Numbered from the stretch's first letter, positions 4,686 through 11,999 are shown. The stretch: DNA of 11,999 bases from Flavobacteriales bacterium (GCA_030831885.1 JAURKF010000329.1:1-11999); one strand, 5' to 3'. Notes: generated by a model from the sequence alone, not told the origin. Numbers and translations: made by a program.

Positions 4686-7664
4686 TTACTTGCTAATTTC
4701 AAATCGCACGGATTCTTTATTTCCTCCTTCCAGCCATTGAATCAAATAAACTCCGGATGGCCAAGTGCTGGTGTCAATGGGTTGTGTGCGAATAGTTCCA
4801 TTGTTTTCAATAACAATCTGGCCGGATGCATTAAGTATGCGGAATGGTTTCAAGTCCGAATTGACCAACGTAATGAAATCGGTTGCCGGGTTGGGATATA
4901 CGCTGTGAATCAAACTATTTGTTGTTGATATACTATTTACTATAAGGAGATTATTTCCACCACACCCATTTTCGTTGAATGCCTGTAGCTGGTAAATGTC
5001 ATTTCCAAGAGGCTGCGAGCTACCCCCTAGAATGATATTACCGTCGATATTCCATTCGAAGTTGGTAAACTGACCGGCATTGGTGCATACAACTTGAAGC
5101 GAAGCTGAATCGACAGTGAGTTGGGGAATTTCGATTGAGCTAATTTGTACTGCTGTGTCAATTGTTCCCGAAGCGTCTGCTGTGCTGCACGTCAGGACAG
5201 GTGAGAAATTACCTGCTTCCGTATATTCAACAGGGATTTGACCTGTAAAGTTTTCGATCACACTAATTCCGGTATTGAGCGAGCAAACTAAGCCGGTGAT
5301 GGTGTCAGTAAGGTTGTTAAAATAGATAGTAAGGGGAGCGCAGCCGCTAGCAATATTAACTGCCATGTGAGGTTGCACAACGGCAATGGAATTTGATGCA
5401 ACCGTGCAACCGAACGAATTGGTCGTAACCACGTGATAATTTCCATTTTGGGTTATGCCATCCATTTCAGCGTTGAGCGATGTTGATTCTCCCTCTGCGA
5501 TTAGCTCACCATTCAAGTACCATGAAATAATATCACCGTTACAATTTGCACATTGCACTTCGTGAGCAGTGACGTCGTACGATATTTCGGGCTGTGATGA
5601 AGGGGAAAAAACATTGAACATAAAGGTTGTGTCTGCAATTGAGTTACCTATCGCGATGGTGTAAGAGAGTTCATAAACGCCCGGCTCATCAATTTGAAGG
5701 TCGAAATTAGATGAGCATTCCGAAGATACCTCAACTCCATTAAGGGTGAATAGGCAGGTCGCTTCCGGAGTAAAATCGTTATTGTTATTAATATGTACGT
5801 TGAATGGGGGGCAACCTCCAAAAACTTGTGTTGTCAAATCTGTATATAGGAACACACAACTGCTATCGTCCTCGTTAGCCCCGGGGTCGAAATTGAGTGC
5901 AGTAAAGGATGTGCATCCTCTGTAGATACAAGGAATGGCTTGATAGGTCGCAAATGGGTCATAATTATCGGCGCTGCTATCTATACAACCTGCGACAAGG
6001 CAGGATCCATCGTCGTATGTTGCAATGCTATTGAAATTATCCGCATCCTCGTTGGTACATCCAGCATAATCGCATGATCCATCCTCAGTTGTGGCGTCGT
6101 TTTCATAGTTTACAGCCAATGGGTCCGTACAGCCGGGATTTTGGTTTTGGGGAAGAATAGCAAGTCGAACAATGAATGATTTGCTGCTTGTAAAAGACGC
6201 GTTAATGTTGTTGTACCGAATTAACGAAGATTCACCTACGCTCCTGCCGTTGCGTGCCATCAAAAAGGGCTGGATAGAATCGATTTCTTCAACGGCCATG
6301 AAATAGATACTATCCGTTTGCATTACAAAGGGCGTTTCGAAATCCAAGTAAACTAGGCGTTCTTCCCCTGGCTCATTTAAATCCGCGAAATTGACAATGT
6401 ATGACGGTGTATAGGCCAACATCGTATCAAGTGATTGGTTGTAAACTACGCCTCTAACTTCTTTTCCAATCTCCGTCCCACTGGCAATGGCAGCTTGTAT
6501 TGTGTGACAATAGTGCACAGTACCCTTGTTTTCAAAAAAATTGCCATATGCAACTTGGTATTGATCATAGAAATTGTCAGGGTTATTGCTGTCCACCATG
6601 GGACCCTCATCTTTAGCATAGGTAAAAGGAGTAATACTAAAGTCAAGGCTATCGAGGTTGTTCAGGGGTGAATCGTCAATAGAGTCCTGCAGTATTGAAA
6701 ACATAACTTTATAGTCTCCAACGCCCGAGTTTGGCGTGTAATTGCCTGCAATGACAACATTGGCGGTAGAGCCAATATTGAGAACACTCGGTGCTCCTGT
6801 TTGATTATAAACTGTAGTTGCATCGTTCTGAATTACGCGTGAATTCAGCCTCACGCCGGTCTGCGTATTTCCTCCGATATTGATGATATCTGATTTGAAT
6901 TTTAAAGATGGTAAGATAGCCAGTGGATATTGGTCATATTCAAGATTTGCCAAGCTCGCAATGCCATCAACAATAACATTGTCAGTGTACTGAACGCGAT
7001 TTATAAGAATATCATTGTCATTCGGAGTATATATCGTAATGTCATCCAACAACCACCAATAGTAAATTCCCTGATATTGGAATTTCAGTTTCACATCTGG
7101 TTGGTTGGCGGCCCATTCACTTATGTTAATCGTTTTCCATTCGGAATTGGGTGACTGAATTCCTTCGTTTGATGCGATTTGTGTCCAAGAAAGTCCACCG
7201 TCAGTTGATACATGCACGGTGGTGGAAGTTTGGAAATGTCGATACTGCTGTTGGAAAGTAAGAACACACGTGTTGACTCCCGTTAAATCGACTGATTCGG
7301 TGATGAGCCATGCAGTGTGAGGTGCCGGATCCAGACCGGTTCCGAACCCTGCTCCACATGCGGTGCCGGGATCGTCCCAATAATTACCATCAAAAATTAC
7401 AAATCCGTTTTGCTGAGTCGGTGAACTCAGCGGGGACGCTATTGCCGAACAAGATCCTCGTGCACCCACATTCACACCAGGAGTAGTTTCAGGGCCCCTA
7501 TACTCCCAATGGGCAAGGTTGGAAGAGCTTGAAATTCCATTTTCCCAACTATCAGGAATGCCTTCGGAAAAATCCCAGACAATTACAGGATCACCATATA
7601 CCTGCGACAGTGCCCATTGGGTTGATAGTAATGCAGTAAAAATGAGAAGGCCTTTGCGAATCAT
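4686..7664 (-). CDS. large secreted modular adhesin-like protein with T9SS sorting domain
   Basis: The protein has 992 residues. Signal peptide MIRKGLLIFTALLSTQWALS is followed by Gln21. Residues 25-215 look like a MAM or jelly-roll lectin-like domain ('WDFSEGIPDSW', 'HVSTDGGLSWTQIAS', 'YYWWLLDDITIY'). About 225-345 resembles a CARDB/Ig-like module ('LKFKSDIINIGG', 'VVIAGNYTPNSGVGDYKVMFSI'). About 355-505 is a further beta-rich domain. Residues 511-606 are four 24-residue Cys repeats. About 607-915 holds several Ig/PKD-like modules with paired Cys ('GGCPPFNVHINN', 'SGCAPLTIYFNN'). Residues 921-992 (SVYPNPATDFITL... to FEISK) form a type A T9SS sorting domain. It has no recognisable catalytic motif, so adhesion or matrix binding is the best guess. 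The first 24 or so residues give a clean Sec signal, which supports the ATG at 7664. It has its own candidate promoter and lies between ppx and the DUF1573 pair. Confidence 0.85.
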   Translation of the reverse strand: MIRKGLLIFTALLSTQWALSQVYGDPVIVWDFSEGIPDSWENGISSSSNLAHWEYRGPETTPGVNVGARGSCSAIASPLSSPTQQNGFVIFDGNYWDDPGTACGAGFGTGLDPAPHTAWLITESVDLTGVNTCVLTFQQQYRHFQTSTTVHVSTDGGLSWTQIASNEGIQSPNSEWKTINISEWAANQPDVKLKFQYQGIYYWWLLDDITIYTPNDNDILINRVQYTDNVIVDGIASLANLEYDQYPLAILPSLKFKSDIINIGGNTQTGVRLNSRVIQNDATTVYNQTGAPSVLNIGSTANVVIAGNYTPNSGVGDYKVMFSILQDSIDDSPLNNLDSLDFSITPFTYAKDEGPMVDSNNPDNFYDQYQVAYGNFFENKGTVHYCHTIQAAIASGTEIGKEVRGVVYNQSLDTMLAYTPSYIVNFADLNEPGEERLVYLDFETPFVMQTDSIYFMAVEEIDSIQPFLMARNGRSVGESSLIRYNNINASFTSSKSFIVRLAILPQNQNPGCTDPLAVNYENDATTEDGSCDYAGCTNEDADNFNSIATYDDGSCLVAGCIDSSADNYDPFATYQAIPCIYRGCTSFTALNFDPGANEDDSSCVFLYTDLTTQVFGGCPPFNVHINNNNDFTPEATCLFTLNGVEVSSECSSNFDLQIDEPGVYELSYTIAIGNSIADTTFMFNVFSPSSQPEISYDVTAHEVQCANCNGDIISWYLNGELIAEGESTSLNAEMDGITQNGNYHVVTTNSFGCTVASNSIAVVQPHMAVNIASGCAPLTIYFNNLTDTITGLVCSLNTGISVIENFTGQIPVEYTEAGNFSPVLTCSTADASGTIDTAVQISSIEIPQLTVDSASLQVVCTNAGQFTNFEWNIDGNIILGGSSQPLGNDIYQLQAFNENGCGGNNLLIVNSISTTNSLIHSVYPNPATDFITLVNSDLKPFRILNASGQIVIENNGTIRTQPIDTSTWPSGVYLIQWLEGGNKESVRFEISK
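5847..6134 (-). repeat. four tandem 24-residue Cys repeats inside the 992-residue protein
   Basis: Residues 511-606 split into four units of exactly 24 residues (72 bp each) with pattern G-C-[TI]-x(4)-A-x-N-[YF]-x(3)-A-x(6)-C-x(3). The units begin GCTDPLAVNY, GCTNEDADNF, GCIDSSADNY and GCTSFTALNF. Each has Cys at unit positions 2 and 21 and is rich in Asp, Asn and Glu. Unit 3 has lost the acidic DDGS stretch (QAIP instead) and unit 4 has DDSS. From memory, similar GCTDPxAxNYxxxAxxDDGSC repeats occur in surface proteins of marine Bacteroidota. Their function is not known to me; a small disulfide-closed, possibly metal-binding stalk is a guess. Confidence 0.88.
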
Positions 7665-7696
7665 ACAAGATAATTGAGTTGCTAAAATCGTTCAGG

Positions 7697-7728
7697 CGAA
7701 AGTAATCAAGCGAGGTTAATTAACCCAA
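7697..7728 (-). promoter_or_regulatory. candidate promoter of the 992-residue secreted protein
   Basis: On the minus strand, TTG (7728-7726) is followed after 21 bases by TACTTTCG (7704-7697). The latter matches the Bacteroidota -7 consensus TAnnTTTG except for one base. The element ends about 33 bases before the ATG, a normal leader length. A perfect palindrome fills part of the spacer. The gene may therefore be transcribed separately from ppk1-ppx, although the gap to ppx is only 68 bp and read-through is possible. Confidence 0.45.
7714..7725. promoter_or_regulatory. perfect 12-bp palindrome GGTTAATTAACC, possible operator
   Basis: GGTTAATTAACC reads the same on both strands. It lies between the ppx stop codon (7733-7735) and the start of the 992-residue gene, inside the spacer between its proposed -33 and -7 boxes. 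That is a typical place for a repressor dimer to bind. It is too short and lacks a T tract, so it is not a terminator. A second GGTTAAT, overlapping the ppx stop on the minus strand, lies just beyond it. Confidence 0.4.
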
Positions 7729-7732
7729 GTTA

Positions 7733-8611
7733 TTAACCTTTGAGATCTTCGGCCATTTTTAGGATAATCCCATCGGAAAGCCCAACCTTAGGAACTAGCA
7801 TTTGTTTGATTTTGGCAGTCTCCATAATTCGCAAATAAATTTCACAAGCAGGCAATATGACATCAGCGCGATCGGGCCTGAGCTTGAATGTGAAAATGCG
7901 TTCATCCAGATCGACGGCACTCAACTGATCGAAAAGAGATTTTATCTCTTGGAAGGTTATTAATTCTTGAGGTTTTTTGCCCTGGAGCTTGAACAATGTA
8001 TTGACATTGCCACCTGTGCCGATAGCAACAATTTTTCCACTATTCTTTTGCATCGATGACAACCATTGATGGATGTCTTTCCATACATTTTTTTGGACCT
8101 TGCCTGCAAGCATCCTCACTGTGCCAACCGGAAATGATTTGCCTTTTATTTTTTTTCCGCTGCGGATGAGAGTAATCTCAGTGCTGCCTCCACCGACGTC
8201 GATATAGAGATAATTTCCTTTTGAATTAAGATTTTGAGCGAAGTAATTGCTGAAAATCAACTCAGCTTCACTTTGACCGGATAAAATTTCTACTTTGAAA
8301 TTTGCTTCGCGTTCAATAGTTTTAAGAACAGCCTCGCTATTTTTTGCTTCACGCATGGCTGATGTAGCGCATGCCCGAAAAATTTCAACCTGATGCACAT
8401 CCATGATGTACCAGAAGGCGCGCATTGTTTTTACAAGTTGTCGTATGCGTTCTTCTGAAATACGACCTGTGGTAAAAACGTCCTCGCCCAATCGCACGGG
8501 AACACGAGTGAGGGAAACTTTGTCGATTCGAATGTTTCCATTGAATTGACGCACCTCTTCGATTAACAGACGGATTGCATTTGATCCAATGTCAATAGCT
8601 GCCAGCTTCAA
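7733..8611 (-). CDS. ppx: Ppx/GppA family phosphatase (exopolyphosphatase or pppGpp phosphohydrolase)
   Basis: The protein has 292 residues, a single N-terminal-type Ppx/GppA domain with the ASKHA (actin-like) fold and without the long C-terminal HD part of E. coli Ppx. Visible motifs are 'DIGSNAIRLL' (7-16, phosphate loop 1), 'CATSAMREAKN' (81-91), 'LSGQSEAEL' (110-118, with Glu115 at the position of the catalytic base), 'YIDVGGGSTE' (136-145, phosphate loop 2) and 'GTGGN' near 198. It removes phosphate from polyphosphate ends or from pppGpp; the sequence alone does not decide which. The start is TTG, overlapping the ppk1 stop as TTGA. No ATG or GTG lies between it and the upstream in-frame stop, and the N-terminus is exactly the family's. 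Pairing with ppk1 favours a polyphosphate role. Confidence 0.92.
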   Translation of the reverse strand: MKLAAIDIGSNAIRLLIEEVRQFNGNIRIDKVSLTRVPVRLGEDVFTTGRISEERIRQLVKTMRAFWYIMDVHQVEIFRACATSAMREAKNSEAVLKTIEREANFKVEILSGQSEAELIFSNYFAQNLNSKGNYLYIDVGGGSTEITLIRSGKKIKGKSFPVGTVRMLAGKVQKNVWKDIHQWLSSMQKNSGKIVAIGTGGNVNTLFKLQGKKPQELITFQEIKSLFDQLSAVDLDERIFTFKLRPDRADVILPACEIYLRIMETAKIKQMLVPKVGLSDGIILKMAEDLKG

Positions 8612-10656
8612 TTTCTTTTCTTTTTTAAAGTTGGAGTTGAAATGCTCTGAATGAATTCATATACGCAATCTTGAACATCGCGTGATTTGTCGGCTGATAA
8701 TTTCACTTTTGAATTAGTAGGATTATTCATCTGTATATCCAAGGCATGTTGAAGTTCTTGCTGGATAGAGATATCATAGATGGGAATTGTTGCCTCAATG
8801 CGATGCTCTATATTCCGCACCATCCAGTCGGCGCTTGATATGAAATAGAGAGGGCTGCCATTATTTCCGAATACCAGAACGCGGCTATGTTCTAGATATC
8901 GGCCAATAATGTTAATCACTCGGGTGTTTTCGCTTTTACCTTCCAAATCTGTTTTTAGTGAACATATTCCTCGAATAATCAAATTCACTTTGACTCCTGC
9001 ATGCGATGCTTCGTAGAGTTTTCTTATTAGCGCAGCATCCACGAGATTATTTAGCTTCAGAGTAATAAACGCATTTTGTCCTTGCTCTGCAGCTGTGATT
9101 TCAGAATTGATTAAGTCAGTTATTCTTCTTCGTGTATTGAAAGGCGATATAATCAGATGTCGATGCACACTTCGTATGTAGTTGCTCTCAAAAAATTCAA
9201 AAAGTTTTCTTACTTCTTCTCCGATTTCTTTATGAGCAGTCAGTAATGCGTGGTCAGTATAAACCTTGGCCGTCCTCTCGCTGAAATTACCTGTTCCAGC
9301 ATAAACATATCGAATTGTTTTACCTGATTCCCTTCTTGAGACTAAAATCAATTTGGAATGCACTTTCAAGCCCTGAACCCCTGGTATCACCCTTACGCCG
9401 GCTTCAGTAAGTTGTCGTGTAATTTTGATATTGTGTTCCTCATCGAAGCGTGCCTGCAGTTCCACCAGTGCAGTTACTCTTTTGCCATTTCTTGCCGCAC
9501 CAATCAATGCATTTACTACTTGAGAGTTTTTGGATACCCGATATAAGGTTATACGGATTGTTCGAACATCAGGGTCTATAGCAGCCTGCCTCAAAAAATC
9601 AATGGTGTTCTGGAAGGAGTGATATGGGAAATGAAGCAATATGTCTTTGCTGCGAATAACAGAGAATACGTCTGTTTCTGAGTTTAATGACGGATGTATA
9701 ATAGCATCCTGTTTAGCCCAACACAAATCCGGTCTGCTCACGGACGGAAAGGACATGAGGTCGCGTTTGTTGTGATAACGACCGCCCGGTGAAATGTTCT
9801 CAATGTTCTTGATTTTCGCTCTTTTCAGCACTAAATCTAGGACATGGTGCGGAATAGAATTATCATAGTTCAATCGTAAATACTCACCTTTTTTTCGCTG
9901 AGTTACACTGCGCGACATCTTTTCTATGAGCCCCTTGGATAAGTCATCGTCAATGTCTAATTCTGCGTCGCGGGTTGTTTTAATGGCCCAAGCTTCGGCC
10001 CTCGTAAATTGAAGCGAGCGGAATAAGTCAAGTAAAAAATATCGAATAAGGTCATCAATGAAAATAACATATCGTTTGTTGCCGAAGGGTGGAAGCTCTA
10101 CGAATCGAGATAGTTTTGATGAAATCTCTAGAATCGCGTGAGTAGATCCATGCGTTGCCCCTTTTTTGTTCAGCTCACAAATAAGGTAAATACTTGATTC
10201 ATTGAGTTGAGGAAAGGGAATTCGGTTATTTAATAAAACGGGCACCAAATAGGGTTTGATTTGCCCATTGTAATATTCACGCAGAAACGGCACGTGCTCC
10301 TTTAAGATCTGTTTTTCATTAATGAGGTGAACTCCTGATTTCGCAAGCTGCTCGGTAATCACCTGAAAGTGATGATCGAACATTTCTTGCTGGGCATTGA
10401 TGATTTCTTGTATTTCCTGAAGAGTTTCTTCAGGGTCGAAATCCATGGGGTCGATTGGTTTATTGGATACCCCTGTAGCTCGGCGCAATGTTGCCACGCG
10501 AACTCTGAAAAATTCGTCCAGATTGTTGGAGAAAATGCCTAAAAAGCGCAACCTCTCTATAAGTGGGACGCTTTTATTACCGGCTTCGTTGAGCACTCGT
10601 TCATTAAAAGCCAGCCAGGATATTTCGCGATTTATGAACTCGCTTTTTTTCTTCAT
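8608..10656 (-). CDS. ppk1: polyphosphate kinase 1 (PPK1)
   Basis: PPK1 reversibly transfers the ATP gamma-phosphate onto polyphosphate through a phospho-histidine. The protein has 682 residues from ATG 10656, close to the 688 of the E. coli enzyme. It shows the N-terminal motif 'FINREISWLAFNERVL' (7-22) and 'FSNNLDEFFRVRVATLRR', and the two phospholipase-D-like C-terminal domains. 'GLKVHSKLILV' carries the predicted phosphorylated His433 (E. coli His435). 'YVYAGTGNFSERTAKVYTDHALLT' follows it, and 'YLEHSRVLVFGN' carries the second conserved His590 (E. coli His592). The ATG at 10671 would add five residues (MTTLI). I prefer 10656 because the TAACTTTG element then leaves a leader of about 30 bases and the bases before it are AT-rich, but the other start is possible. 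The stop overlaps the ppx start by 4 bases, so the two are one transcription and translation unit. Confidence 0.96.
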   Translation of the reverse strand: MKKKSEFINREISWLAFNERVLNEAGNKSVPLIERLRFLGIFSNNLDEFFRVRVATLRRATGVSNKPIDPMDFDPEETLQEIQEIINAQQEMFDHHFQVITEQLAKSGVHLINEKQILKEHVPFLREYYNGQIKPYLVPVLLNNRIPFPQLNESSIYLICELNKKGATHGSTHAILEISSKLSRFVELPPFGNKRYVIFIDDLIRYFLLDLFRSLQFTRAEAWAIKTTRDAELDIDDDLSKGLIEKMSRSVTQRKKGEYLRLNYDNSIPHHVLDLVLKRAKIKNIENISPGGRYHNKRDLMSFPSVSRPDLCWAKQDAIIHPSLNSETDVFSVIRSKDILLHFPYHSFQNTIDFLRQAAIDPDVRTIRITLYRVSKNSQVVNALIGAARNGKRVTALVELQARFDEEHNIKITRQLTEAGVRVIPGVQGLKVHSKLILVSRRESGKTIRYVYAGTGNFSERTAKVYTDHALLTAHKEIGEEVRKLFEFFESNYIRSVHRHLIISPFNTRRRITDLINSEITAAEQGQNAFITLKLNNLVDAALIRKLYEASHAGVKVNLIIRGICSLKTDLEGKSENTRVINIIGRYLEHSRVLVFGNNGSPLYFISSADWMVRNIEHRIEATIPIYDISIQQELQHALDIQMNNPTNSKVKLSADKSRDVQDCVYEFIQSISTPTLKKKRN

Positions 10657-10690
10657 TATTAAAGTTGTCATGCCCGCAAATGGAGCACGG

Positions 10691-10724
10691 CAAAGTTAAG
10701 CTTGTGTTGCCTCAGTGTGACCAA
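10691..10724 (-). promoter_or_regulatory. promoter of ppk1-ppx
   Basis: TAACTTTG (10698-10691 on the minus strand) is a perfect match to TAnnTTTG. TTG at 10724-10722 lies 23 bases further upstream, slightly more than usual for a -33 box. Transcription would start near 10685, just ahead of the ppk1 start codons at 10671 and 10656. This separates ppk1 from the receptor gene upstream. Confidence 0.6.
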
Positions 10725-10743
10725 TTGAATCAATCGTCAATTG
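10722..10743. repeat. short inverted repeat at the -33 end of the ppk1 promoter
   Basis: CAATTGA (10722-10728) and TCAATTG (10737-10743) form a 7-bp inverted repeat with an 8-base gap. Its inner edge includes the proposed -33 TTG. It has no adjoining T run, so it is unlikely to be a terminator for the upstream receptor gene. The surrounding 10720-10800 is AT-rich and contains several further AATTGAA-like words. Confidence 0.35.
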
Positions 10744-10777
10744 AAAATTATTGCTCTTCAATTTCAGTCGGGATTTC

Positions 10778-11999
10778 TCAATGATTGAATTTAATTGAAA
10801 TGTAGAAGTTTCTACCAGGGGCGTTGATTCCACTGGCGAATACGCGATACTCGGTATCCAGCAAATTTTCTACACCTGTTTGCAGGGTAAGATTGTTATT
10901 GAATGAATATCCTAACCTGGTGTTGAGCGTGAACCAAGCAGGCATTCCTTCGGGAGTTGCATAATTCAGATTGTCTTCCCCACTTTGCGAATAATCGTCG
11001 AGTTTCTTGGCGCCGTTGTACATTGCATAGGTCTCAACAAATAATCTATCTAATTCGAAGTTGACTCCCAACTTAGCCATAAAGGGTGGTATGTGATCCA
11101 ATGGAATTTCACCTTCGTCAGAATGAACTCTACCATAGGTGTAGTTGGCTGATGCAAGCATGGACCATGGGCCGTAGGAAGCAGTCTTCAGCGCCGAATT
11201 GAATCCATAGATATAAGCCTTTCCGATGTTTTGAGCTGCCAAAACGCGACTAGCCTCGCCTCCATATTGAATGGTGTCTGAACCCTTATAATTGAATGGA
11301 GCGGTTTGAATTGCATCGAAGAATGAAGTGTAGTAAAGACTATTTTCCCAACGAGCGCGATTACCAATAATTCTTGAAAAGCCAATTTCATACGTCAAAG
11401 ATTTTTCCGGTTTAATGTTGTCGTTCGGAACAATAATGCTTCCCGGTGTTGATTCGAAAATTTTCGCCAAGTCGTCGATGTTTGGCACCCTGAATGCGCT
11501 GGACACTAATAGCGACATTTTCATTTTTTCTGATGCGTTGTGCACAATTCCCAAACTGCCCGAATAGAGAGGTGATTTCTGTTGTATGGTGTTGAAAGGG
11601 AAGTTAAAGAAGGACGTGTCAATCATGGATGATTGCAGGCTACTGTATCCCAAACGTATCCCGTCGGTCAGGTTTGTTTTTTCGGAAAATTTATAAAGAT
11701 GCGTTAAATAAATACCTGCGAGAATCATTGAATTCTCTCCATCAGGATAGCGTGTATCCAGGGCGCTTGTGCTACTTGTATATATGTCTATTGTGCTTGC
11801 AGAGCTCATCAAACTGTTAAGTTGAACATCGGCGCCCAACTGCATTTCGTGATTTTTACTTTTATGCTCTGCAAAAAAATTGAATCCTGAAACAGAAACA
11901 TCCTCAATCCTGCGCTGAAGTTGTGCCTGCCGATAGCGTCTTTGATATCGACTTTCTTCGATGATTTGATGATTCAGGTTGAAACGATAAAAACGGAAA
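10778..11999 (-). CDS. TonB-dependent outer-membrane receptor, C-terminal barrel part (5' truncated by window)
   Basis: The frame is open from the right edge to the stop at 10778-10780, about 406 residues. The Met at 11845 lies mid-barrel ('NHEMQLGADVQL') and is not a start. The sequence shows the C-terminal barrel signature: 'SSAFRVPNIDDLAKIFESTPG', then 'VPNDNIKPEKSLTYEIGF' (the FRxP and NxxLKPE boxes), 'IPLDHIPPFMAKLGVNFE', and the final strands 'LGYSFNNNLTLQTGVENLLDTEYRVFASGINAPGRNFYISIKF'. This style resembles vitamin B12, haem and siderophore receptors more than SusC-type receptors, but the substrate cannot be assigned without the plug and the loops upstream. It is a different subfamily from the receptor at the left edge. 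No clear terminator separates it from ppk1, but ppk1 has its own promoter. Confidence 0.9.
   Translation of the reverse strand, partial: FRFYRFNLNHQIIEESRYQRRYRQAQLQRRIEDVSVSGFNFFAEHKSKNHEMQLGADVQLNSLMSSASTIDIYTSSTSALDTRYPDGENSMILAGIYLTHLYKFSEKTNLTDGIRLGYSSLQSSMIDTSFFNFPFNTIQQKSPLYSGSLGIVHNASEKMKMSLLVSSAFRVPNIDDLAKIFESTPGSIIVPNDNIKPEKSLTYEIGFSRIIGNRARWENSLYYTSFFDAIQTAPFNYKGSDTIQYGGEASRVLAAQNIGKAYIYGFNSALKTASYGPWSMLASANYTYGRVHSDEGEIPLDHIPPFMAKLGVNFELDRLFVETYAMYNGAKKLDDYSQSGEDNLNYATPEGMPAWFTLNTRLGYSFNNNLTLQTGVENLLDTEYRVFASGINAPGRNFYISIKFNH

Noticed and set aside
4682..4700. 7-bp inverted repeat GAAATTA/TAATTTC across the stop of the 992-residue gene as a terminator
   Set aside because: The stem is almost all A-T and no run of T follows on the minus strand, so intrinsic termination is not supported.
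5847..6134. 72-bp periodic block considered as a CRISPR-like or DNA-level repeat array
   Set aside because: The periodicity is at protein level, units differ widely at DNA level, and the frame stays open throughout, so it is a coding repeat.
11843..11845. ATG at 11845 as the start of the right-hand receptor gene
   Set aside because: The frame continues open to the window edge with barrel-like sequence, and the residues after this Met are mid-barrel with no signal peptide or plug.
10778..11999. Assigning the right-hand receptor as a haem receptor from its FRVP and NDNIKPE boxes
   Set aside because: Related boxes occur in many TonB-dependent receptors, and the diagnostic His between them and the plug domain are not visible, so the substrate stays unassigned.

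Overview
The window looks like a chromosomal segment of a Bacteroidota bacterium, most likely Flavobacteriia-like, although the rank below phylum is only a guess. Four things support this. There are two TonB-dependent receptors of the Bacteroidota style. Two secreted proteins end in a type IX secretion (T9SS, Por) sorting domain. Two of the promoters proposed here carry a perfect TAnnTTTG -7 element, and I saw no Shine-Dalgarno leaders. All four complete exported proteins have glutamine directly after the predicted signal peptidase I site. I saw no tRNA, rRNA, CRISPR array, insertion sequence or integrase. Genes fill the window densely: the longest non-coding gaps are about 133 bp (4553-4685) and about 121 bp (10657-10777).

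Layout. On the plus strand, the 3' part of a TonB-dependent receptor (left edge to 1867) is followed by a possible terminator. Next comes a secreted alpha/beta-hydrolase-fold protein with a T9SS sorting domain (1969-3498). A strong symmetrical hairpin at 3519-3548 sits between convergent genes and can end transcription from both sides. Everything to its right is on the minus strand. In transcription order from the right edge: the 3' part of a second TonB-dependent receptor (10778 to edge); polyphosphate kinase ppk1 (8608-10656); a Ppx/GppA phosphatase (7733-8611) coupled to ppk1 by a TTGA overlap; a 992-residue secreted modular protein (4686-7664); and a tandem pair of small periplasmic or secreted DUF1573 proteins (4082-4552 and 3569-4021).

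Function. The clearest unit is the ppk1-ppx pair, which makes polyphosphate and degrades it (or degrades pppGpp). The rest is envelope biology: two outer-membrane receptors of unknown substrate, two T9SS cargo proteins and two duplicated Cys-containing DUF1573 proteins. No T9SS machinery gene is present, so this is cargo only. The most notable points are: a hydrolase-like protein with glycine where the nucleophilic serine should be; a block of four exact-length 24-residue Cys repeats in the large secreted protein; the DUF1573 duplication with a shared CX3CXCX4C cluster; and a perfect 12-bp palindrome lying between the proposed -33 and -7 elements of the 992-residue gene. I found no convincing evidence of a wholly new defence or mobile system.
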